A stretch of 15,330 nt of DNA from Tetmemena sp. SeJ-2015. Its lineage: Eukaryota > Ciliophora > Spirotrichea > Sporadotrichida > Oxytrichidae. This document shows positions 10,701 to 15,330 of this stretch, in pieces (the stretch's first letter is position 1; each line of letters begins with the position of its first letter). The notes under the pieces are model-generated. The model saw nothing but the letters and a program-made list of their open reading frames with translations. It did no database searches and had not been told where the DNA came from. Location of the stretch: contig JAJKFJ010008700.1 of the NCBI GenBank assembly GCA_027382625.1, forward strand, positions 1 through 15,330, written 5' to 3'. The position numbers and the translations under genes were made by a program.

Positions 10701-13700
10701 CCCTACTCCACATCATCAAAGCAACTTTACCTCATATAAAATAAGGATATTTCCACCTATTAAAAAGGCTAAAATGCTTGATTTACTTGCGATGCAATTA
10801 GCAAGACCACTTATTTGGGCGTTAAAATTCAAAGCCTTGGGTACGACACCAAGATCCCTAAGGATCAGCAGCAGTATCTAAAGGCATCAATTTCAAACTA
10901 AGGAGGAGGCACAATCCTTACGATTTTATGGGAACAGCTTGAGCCCTCTCCAGATACTGATGAAGTAACAATCTTCAGTAGTACAGCAGGTGGAGATCTT
11001 CTGAATAGACAAGCTGTGATTAAACTAAAAATGACAGCTTTCAACTATATGGCCTCCGATTAAGTAGTGAAAGTCCAAGTGACTGTAGTTAATTCCTGAT
11101 TTATTATGTAATTATAACTTCCCTAGGTGAAATAGCTTACGACATTTACGAGTTCTATTAAAATCAACCACCAGTGGCTGGAGACTCGACCATAACCGCA
11201 CTTACAAATACAGGTTTAGGAGGAGGTTTTGCTGGTGACTCAATCTACTAAATTACTTTGAATTCTTGGGACGATACGATCGCTGTAGGCGAAGACCCAC
11301 TAAAGTATAAACTCTATATGCTTGTAAACGGAGTATACTATACAGTGACTGACTAAACTACTCAGTCTAGTTTCTATTTTAGGCTACCTTTGTTGTCTAC
11401 TGATGCTACCGATTCTACCAATAAAACTATCCAAATATGCGTAGTATGCACAGATAACTACTATGCAATTACTCTATAGTGTTAGAAGTTCACTAACCTC
11501 ACTAACAAAGTGAGCCTTCTTACTGATTTAGGAGCAGTTAGAACTCACTTGTAGAGCTTCAGCTACACAGGCAATATGACTAATTGTATATATGCTGGCA
11601 ACATGATGCTTATGACTATGAAAAAGCCAAAGAGAATATCCGCTTAGCCTGGCCTTTGTAATCTAGACTTCTAGTGTAACGGAAACGGAATATGCAATAA
11701 TTAATATGGAAGTCATTAAATAGTTAAAAAAAATTAATTAAAATTCTTTTCTATTGTATGCATCTTCGTAATATAGTTTTCATTTTAATGATAGATTAAA
11801 GTTTCTACTAGAGAGGTGAATTTATTTTATGATTTTTGATTCTATTGATTATTTAATTTTAAAGTCAGAGATGTGTTTGTAACAATGGATACTCAGGAAC
11901 CTTCTGCCAATTCCAGGAATCTTAGTTCTTTGATTTGTAAAATATCGCTAACGCAATAATCCTAAATCTTTACAACACCATGAAGGCAAAATCAAGAATA
12001 TCTCCAAACGATATAGAAGTTATAGGTACGATCCTTAGAGGAGTATTGAGAGACCCTGACCTTGTCTCAGACAATTTGCTCGATGAGATAATTTCAAAAT
12101 GTAAACGTGAGATTATTATTAAAGTCTCAAATTGATAATTGATACGATAGAGCTAGTAGGCAGTCAGGAGATTTATGCCTTCATGCCTCTTTCATAAAAT
12201 GTGCGACAGATATATTTCGATGCTCTGGATGCAGTCTTTTAGAAATTGTTCCATCAAGCCAAAGTAAAGAATGCTTATCCAGATGGATCTATTCTCGCCC
12301 AAGGAAAGTCAATATTTGACTAGTACTCAGCTTCTGTTTCATAGAGAAGACTGCTTGCAGGAAATAAACTTGATCCTTAATTCTCTGATAGATTAGAGCA
12401 GGATAATATTCTAGAGCGAAGAAAAAAGAGAAACCTAAGAGCTCTTAATAGAGAGGAAGATAGTTTCCAAGAAATGATTCAAGGTAATTAAGAAATGGAG
12501 AGAAAGGAGTACTTAATAGGAGGAGTAAATCAAAGGTCAAAGAAAAGAAGGCTAACCGCCACTGCTGACTATTACTAAAACATGGCTCGAAAGATAGACG
12601 AGTAAATAAGTATATTTGTAGAGAGATATATTCAAAGTCTCAATCCTGATAATCCAAAGTTTATAAGAAATTAAAATGATTCAGTCGTATTTAAAGTTCA
12701 GTTATTCAACAGACTCTTTGGATTTACTTATTTACGCTCTCTATGCCAACTCATTCCCAGGATAGACTATGTACATTAAGGAGAGAGATTTCTACTGGTA
12801 GTTCCCTGACACACTATTCAACAATGTTTAAGGTTACGCTTCTAACGTACAGTACATAGGCTTTAGAGCTCAAAAATATAAAGTTAACCCGTTCATCTTT
12901 GAGTAAAGTCCTGGTGGATTTATAGAATCAAATGTAACAGATTTAACTTTCTACGATTCTGCAATGAATCATATTGATATTCAGCTGGACGATAGCTATG
13001 CTATGATTAAGGAACCGTACAATAAGACTCAAACTTACTCTTAAGAATTGCTGACTTGCATGGCTTGGGATAGTAATAATTTTTAAGAAGCAATTTTAAT
13101 GATACTGAGAACTTTTAATTTGTAGATGATTAGACTTGCACAGTAAACATAGTTTATGATGCGGTGCCGTGTTACAGTTGTGATGAAGATACAATACTCA
13201 ACTTAACAGTCACTCAATGCAGATGCACACATCTTTTACTTACTTTTATTCTATAATTGATGATTTAATCTGTCTAGATTCGCCGCAGTATATAAATAGA
13301 CATGGCCTAGCGCAGGTGCGGGAGTGAAGGCAGGAATTTATTCCGACTTCTTTGCGATGCAGTATTGGATGAACTCCTTTGGCTTTTATGCAGTGTTAGC
13401 AGGGGCTTGCACCTACCTCGCCGGTATTCTCCTATTCATGAAAATTGATCAATATGCAATTCCTAAAGTTATGGAGTAGCTCAAAGAAAGAATCAGAAGA
13501 CTTGAACTCAAGGGATTCCAGTAAAAACCAAAGCATAAAAAGCTGATTGTCAAGAGAGACTTCGATGGAAATATTTCTCACTTGTTGTAAATAATTTGTA
13601 CACAAGTTTTTTTCAATCAAACTATATTATCTTCATAAGGAACAACGGCGATGAAGAGCAAAAGAAAAAAGAAGAATAAGATAAAAAGAAGCTAGACAAG

Positions 13701-15206
13701 GGAAAAGCTCTTGGTAAAAAGGGGAAGATAGATGAAAAAATTGAAAGTACTCCTGTAACTTAACTGTAAAAACCAAATCTCGAAAAGAAAGGAGGAAAAG
13801 GTCCGAGTAAAATTGTCTAATTAAATTGTAAGGTCTTGCGGGAAAGAAATTCAATGATGATACAGATATTATCGAGAATGATGATTTCATTCAGGCAAAA
13901 GGCAAGCCAAAGAAGGCTGCCCCAACTAAAGGAGGGCCAGCTTCTAAACATCCCGGAAGCTTTAAAGAGTATGAAGAGGATTAAATTCCTACTGATAGGG
14001 ATGCAGGAGGTCCAGATGAACTCAACAATACCCAACTATCAACATCCATTTTAACGATTGTTAATAACTACCTAGGAACGACTACAGTAGATTAGATAAT
14101 GACTTATTTGAACAGCAAATGATGAAACGCTACGAAGAGGAAAAAGAGATTCATGATTTCATCAAAGTCCATGGAACAAGTTCATCTGAAGAAGATATGG
14201 CAGAGAAAACTCGAAGCAAAGAGCAAAAGAGGTACTTAAAGATTGAGCGAAAGGCTAAGGAGATGTACTGGTACCATTGGAAGAGTCTAATTATTCACGG
14301 AAATTACATATCGAGTATCCTATATGTCCCTAGTTTCTTAGCACCTAGACACGCCAGATGGACATTGCTCTTTACTAGTATTCTTCTTAACTGGTTTTGG
14401 TGTGCTGTGCTCTACAATAATACTAAGAATCCACTTGAGCTTCCAGATTTTGTAAGATTTTTGCATTTTTATCGTTTTCTTCTAGTCCAAAAAAGCTAGT
14501 AGCTTAGCTAGCGATGATCTTTGGATTTCAATCGTGTCTCCCTTTGGAACTATCGTACTGATGTACGTCTTTGCAGGAATTTTTAAAGTCTCAGACGAGA
14601 GACTAGTTCAATCTTACACTATGGTTTACTTGGAGCAAATGCTGTAAGACTTTCAATAATCTTAACAGCTAATCTAGTGTGGAATTAAAGAAGGAAATGA
14701 AGTTGAGATTCACAATCGCCTATATGATAACGATGGCAGTTTATGCAGTCATAACTTGGTACGTTATCAAATTCTCCTCTACCTTTGGATGGAAAGTATC
14801 TTGGACTTGGTTTTATTCAGGCATCTTTGCCATATTAATTTAACCTTCTTTTAAAATTAGAATTAATATTCATTCAATTCGCTATTTACGATAACTTGGT
14901 CTCAATAATCCACTGGGTTACTTATTATTGCTCCAGAACTCTTGCTATTTTCTGGATGAAGGTCAGAATAAATCAAAATTGTAATTGATAAATTTATGTT
15001 AAAATAGAATTCTAAAGTAAGCAAAGTCGGAGGGCAGATGAAATATAAATCCTAAAATTCTAAGAAATAAATCAACTTATTTTCTTCTTCTTAATTACAA
15101 AGTAACTCAGACAAAAATAAGGCTTATTATAGTGTTTAATAATTAAATGTTATATAGCAAATAAATGTACGATGCTTATATTGCATGGAGCTCGCTTGTT
15201 GGCTGA
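4735..15206 (+). CDS. Giant REJ/GPS multi-pass membrane protein, polycystin-1-like, germline copy with ~36 IESs
   Basis: About 3,009 aa after removing 36 IESs and two introns (9030 nt). A signal peptide (MEGRVKYFELFLAFLSLLSL) appears only after two IESs are removed. Approximate order by residue: 30-500 beta-rich, possibly propeller-like; 530-665 furin-like Cys-rich repeats (CGDSCSKCSPLDTSVCIKC); 687-887 LamG-like (LTISFWVRPIAL, VAYWKFNE); 890-1600 unassigned, beta-rich; 1606-1730 second Cys-rich block (MECNNDCQTCASNKIASC); 1730-2010 REJ-like; 2013-2046 EGF (CNGNGICNNQYGSQRCVC); 2050-2468 GAIN-like ending in a GPS (CRCTHLSRF); membrane segments near 2500, 2770, 2820, 2875 and 2910, with a Lys/Glu/Asp-rich cytoplasmic linker at 2565-2740 between the first two. 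Polycystin-1 proteins share REJ, GPS and the multi-TM layout; the PLAT domain usual after TM1 is not seen. Probable cell-surface receptor or channel-associated protein. The C-terminal ~25 residues and the stop are uncertain (alternative TGA 15215-15217). Confidence 0.85.
4744..4790. other. IES, 47 bp, pointer AGAGT
   Basis: AGAGT at 4744-4748 and 4791-4795. Removal right after MEGR creates the signal peptide core VKYFELFLAFLSLLSL. Confidence 0.85.
4844..4875. other. IES, 32 bp, pointer TCAA
   Basis: TCAA at 4844-4847 and 4876-4879. Removal joins the signal peptide (AFLSLLSLFQ) to LKNRPTEFNFKIQ in the frame that continues downstream. Confidence 0.82.
5020..5037. other. IES, 18 bp, pointer TTACCATTT
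   Basis: The 9 bp repeat TTACCATTT occurs at 5020-5028 and 5038-5046. Removal keeps the frame and gives ADSLYTYHFSKI. In-frame, so supported by the repeat and the local protein rather than by a stop. Confidence 0.65.
5058..5088 (+). other. Spliceosomal intron, 31 bp, giant gene
   Basis: GTAAGA donor and AAATAG acceptor. Splicing shifts the frame so that HFSKIS continues into QKSASRYYTQKKAIILFK. Confidence 0.75.
5095..5127. other. IES, 33 bp, pointer AGAGTG
   Basis: AGAGTG at 5095-5100 and 5128-5133. It begins 6 nt after the intron at 5058-5088; removal gives QKSASRYYTQKK. Confidence 0.8.
5259..5291. other. IES, 33 bp, pointer AAG
   Basis: AAG at 5259-5261 and 5292-5294. Removal reads ISHSTGVPEQVSESLKKSNY. 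An intron-like GTAAGT...CAG at 5241-5287 overlaps it, but splicing that would break the frame. Confidence 0.72.
5472..5533. other. IES, 62 bp, pointer TTATTAAAA
   Basis: The 9 bp repeat TTATTAAAA occurs at 5472-5480 and 5534-5542. Removal joins YVYDQFLLK to LSVLKRGNLQVTQQQ. A shorter alternative (AGAAT at 5491 and 5523, 32 bp) gives the same frame. Confidence 0.75.
5627..5667. other. IES, 41 bp, pointer ATTGA
   Basis: ATTGA at 5627-5631 and 5668-5672. Removal joins HLPKNI to DYKVVDKDSSQTKLKGTIF. Confidence 0.87.
6033..6064. other. IES, 32 bp, pointer CATT
   Basis: CATT at 6033-6036 and 6065-6068. Removal joins VDNANVA to IHGYSWTHGVRTWTTLIGN. Confidence 0.87.
6127..6158. other. IES, 32 bp, pointer AATATA
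   Basis: AATATA at 6127-6132 and 6159-6164. Removal joins LIGNPKY to TDAFGRMKNYGNYLYVF. Confidence 0.87.
6460..6493. other. IES, 34 bp (or 31 bp), pointer AGTA
   Basis: AGTA at 6460-6463, again at 6463-6466, and at 6494-6497. Either upstream copy restores SNLV(V)YLKFLTDFIYDIEG, so the left edge is ambiguous by 3 bp. Confidence 0.82.
7097..7133. other. IES, 37 bp, pointer ATGT
   Basis: ATGT at 7097-7100 and 7134-7137. Removal joins ELCYPQC to PGNSYPSIQYDQ at the end of the first Cys-rich block. Confidence 0.85.
7228..7300. other. IES, 73 bp, pointer CAAT
   Basis: CAAT at 7228-7231 and 7301-7304. Removal shifts SVTDCSQ into FFATGKGLPVQGQPDL, the start of the LamG-like domain. Confidence 0.87.
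7483..7511. other. IES, 29 bp, pointer TTA
   Basis: TTA at 7483-7485 and 7512-7514. Removal joins SSTQRILC to YRTGPSTTLEPTTY inside the LamG-like domain. It overlaps an intron-like GTATAA...TTACAG (7488-7517) whose splicing would give the wrong frame. Confidence 0.75.
8318..8352. other. IES, 35 bp, pointer ATCTTT
   Basis: ATCTTT at 8318-8323 and 8353-8358. Removal joins VPDVTYSPIYL to LDGLHYQICYYIAAK. Confidence 0.85.
8508..8541. other. IES, 34 bp, pointer AATAC
   Basis: AATAC at 8508-8512 and 8542-8546. Removal joins DGVFNYLNT to AIIRTFFSSGGDQSYGD. Confidence 0.87.
9348..9366. other. IES, 19 bp, pointer TTAA
   Basis: TTAA at 9348-9351 and 9367-9370. The uncut frame meets TGA at 9451; removal joins TPGKIAQ to AIFRGAINPEGKIVKTT. 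Confidence 0.78.
9560..9584. other. IES, 25 bp, pointer ATATA
   Basis: ATATA at 9560-9564 and 9585-9589. Removal joins NKMKAGEIY to LYQVEIKVQKYSSRSHF. Confidence 0.83.
9812..9825. other. IES, 14 bp, pointer TTAT
   Basis: TTAT at 9812-9815 and 9826-9829. Removal joins RTFTIQSY to RELFSMTGLDLLSKVINAK and avoids a TGA at 9846. Short, AT-rich repeat, so boundaries are less sure. Confidence 0.65.
9953..9968. other. IES, 16 bp, pointer GAT
   Basis: GAT at 9953-9955 and 9969-9971. Removal joins KAINLYLFHD to YYLTVINTLNTYCVSTP. Confidence 0.7.
10084..10139. other. IES, 56 bp, pointer AGATT
   Basis: AGATT at 10084-10088 and 10140-10144. Removal joins FTVKNLEI to LFYEMFGECNEGNLM. Confidence 0.85.
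10334..10382. other. IES, 49 bp, pointer TGCTA
   Basis: TGCTA at 10334-10338 and 10383-10387. Removal joins CNGTTPNNCQ to VCTDTTQKIFLGACSASCP in the second Cys-rich block. Confidence 0.9.
10537..10558. other. IES, 22 bp, pointer ATAA
   Basis: ATAA at 10537-10540 and 10559-10562. Removal creates SECPLGYKYYPDPVTMQCME, a typical furin-like repeat junction. Confidence 0.82.
10726..10781. other. IES, 56 bp, pointer TTTAC
   Basis: TTTAC at 10726-10730 and 10782-10786. Removal joins TPHHQSNFT to CDAISKTTYLGVKIQSLG at the start of the REJ-like region. Confidence 0.87.
11093..11118. other. IES, 26 bp, pointer TTCC
   Basis: TTCC at 11093-11096 and 11119-11122. Removal eliminates a TGA and joins VQVTVVNS to LGEIAYDIYEFYQNQ. 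Confidence 0.87.
11710..11861. other. IES, 152 bp, pointer AAGTCA (longest in the window)
   Basis: AAGTCA at 11710-11715 and 11862-11867 around very AT-rich DNA. It splits the EGF domain; removal joins GNGICNNQYGS to QRCVCNNGYSGTFCQ. I see no coding potential inside. Confidence 0.9.
12097..12128. other. IES, 32 bp, pointer AAAT
   Basis: AAAT at 12097-12100 and 12129-12132. Removal joins SDNLLDEIISK to LIIDTIELVGSQEIYAF and removes a TGA. Confidence 0.85.
12714..12738. other. IES, 25 bp, pointer CTCT
   Basis: CTCT at 12714-12717 and 12739-12742. Removal joins VFKVQLFNRL to YANSFPGQTMYIKERDF. Confidence 0.8.
13078..13091. other. IES, 14 bp, pointer AATTTT
   Basis: AATTTT at 13078-13083 and 13092-13097. 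Removal joins MAWDSNNF to NDTENFQFVDDQTCTV, leading into the GPS. Confidence 0.83.
13231..13267. other. IES, 37 bp, pointer ATCT, at the GPS cleavage site
   Basis: ATCT at 13231-13234 and 13268-13271. Removal turns CRCTHL into CRCTHLSRFAAVYKQTW, completing the His-Leu-Ser of a GPS. Confidence 0.9.
13571..13623. other. IES, 53 bp, pointer ATATT
   Basis: ATATT at 13571-13575 and 13624-13628. Removal joins VKRDFDGNI to IFIRNNGDEEQKKKEEQ. Confidence 0.86.
13798..13829. other. IES, 32 bp, pointer AAGGTC
   Basis: AAGGTC at 13798-13803 and 13830-13835. Removal joins EKKGGKG to LAGKKFNDDTDIIENDD in the charged linker. Confidence 0.88.
14014..14093. other. IES, 80 bp, pointer AGAT
   Basis: AGAT at 14014-14017 and 14094-14097. 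Removal joins DRDAGGPD to NDLFEQQMMKRYEEEKE and avoids a TGA at 14120. It is less AT-rich than most IESs here. Confidence 0.78.
14452..14485 (+). other. Spliceosomal intron, 34 bp, giant gene
   Basis: GTAAGA donor, pyrimidine-rich tail and TTCTAG acceptor. Phase-0 splicing joins KNPLELPDF to SKKASSLASDDLWISIV. Confidence 0.88.
14657..14669. other. IES, 13 bp, pointer TAATCT (shortest in the window)
   Basis: TAATCT at 14657-14662 and 14670-14675. Removal joins EQMLQDFQQS to SVELKKEMKLRFTIAYM, the frame of the fourth membrane segment. Confidence 0.78.
14834..14861. other. IES, 28 bp, pointer ATTAAT
   Basis: ATTAAT at 14834-14839 and 14862-14867. It lies inside the fifth membrane segment; removal gives WFYSGIFAILIFIQFAIYDN. 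Confidence 0.87.
14977..15007. other. IES, 31 bp, pointer AATT
   Basis: AATT at 14977-14980 and 15008-15011. It contains the TGA (14986) that would otherwise end the gene; removal joins WMKVRINQN to SKVSKVGGQMKYKSQNSKK. Confidence 0.75.
15128..15152. other. Candidate IES, 25 bp, pointer TATAG
   Basis: TATAG at 15128-15132 and 15153-15157. Removal gives SDKNKAYYS then KQMYDAYIAWSSLVG and a TGA at 15204-15206. Without it the frame stays open to TGA 15215-15217 with a less protein-like tail. Confidence 0.5.
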
Positions 15207-15330
15207 GCGAAGTATGATTTTATTTTCAGTATTTTGCCGTATCTGGTATAAATGACAGGCAAATACTTAGATATAACTCACTCACACACACTTATATTAA
15301 GCTTTAAAGTTTTGCAGTTTACTCCACTGA
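15207..15330. other. 3' flank of the giant gene
   Basis: AT-rich DNA with a short CA-repeat stretch near 15280. I see no gene, telomere repeat or clear signal, and a further C-terminal MDS after another IES cannot be excluded. Confidence 0.4.

Noticed and set aside
13810..13822. 13 bp IES with pointer AAATTGT
   Set aside because: Despite the 7 bp repeat it gives the wrong frame; AAGGTC at 13798/13830 gives GGKGLAGKKFNDD.
1..15330. Standard genetic code with many short ORFs or pseudogenes
   Set aside because: Domains (LRR, LamG, Cys-rich, REJ) run through dozens of in-frame TAA/TAG at Gln-like positions, and TGA alone ends them.
1..15330. Sequencing indels or programmed +1 frameshifting as the cause of frame changes
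   Set aside because: Frame changes coincide with AT-rich inserts of 13-152 bp bounded by exact direct repeats, not single-base shifts. Euplotes-type frameshifting also belongs with a code in which TAA/TAG are stops.
1..15330. Paramecium or Tetrahymena germline
   Set aside because: Pointers are mixed 3-9 bp sequences rather than TA, IESs lie inside exons, and many are shorter than the ~26 bp Paramecium minimum.

Overview
This window looks like germline (micronuclear) DNA of a hypotrich/spirotrich ciliate (Oxytricha, Stylonychia or Tetmemena type). Two observations support this. First, long protein-coding stretches read through TAA and TAG as glutamine, and only TGA ends a gene. Second, the coding frames are broken again and again by short AT-rich inserts that are not GT-AG introns. 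Each insert is bounded by an exact 3-9 bp direct repeat (a 'pointer'), and removing it together with one repeat copy restores both the frame and the protein domain. These are internal eliminated sequences (IESs). Pointers such as AGC, GTCA, CAAT and AGAT are not the TA type of Paramecium or Euplotes. I place 46 IESs (13-152 bp, most 25-50 bp) plus one weaker candidate, and five conventional introns of 31-62 bp. All retained segments (MDSs) lie in order and in one orientation within each gene, so no scrambling was seen.

Layout: (1) 31-1857, plus strand, a leucine-rich-repeat protein of about 515 aa, 5 IESs and 2 introns. (2) 4459-1889, minus strand, an unrecognised Lys/Gln/Ser-rich protein of about 765 aa, 5 IESs and 1 intron. 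Its stop codon lies 31 bp from that of gene 1 (tail to tail). (3) 4460-4734, a 275 bp divergent intergenic region. (4) 4735 to about 15206, plus strand, a giant membrane protein of about 3,000 aa with some 36 IESs and 2 introns. It has a signal peptide, a beta-rich N-terminus, furin-like Cys-rich repeats, a LamG-like domain, a second Cys-rich block, an REJ-like region, an EGF domain, a GAIN/GPS cleavage site and at least five membrane segments. This resembles a polycystin-1/REJ receptor, but I see no PLAT domain. (5) 15207-15330, 3' flank.

After removing the proposed IESs and introns, each gene length is an exact multiple of three (1548, 2298 and 9030 nt) and opens from ATG to TGA. That consistency was not imposed by the individual pointer choices. 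No telomeric C4A4 tract, tRNA, rRNA or transposon was seen. The genes do not look like a pathway; the window is of interest mainly as a densely interrupted, non-scrambled germline locus.
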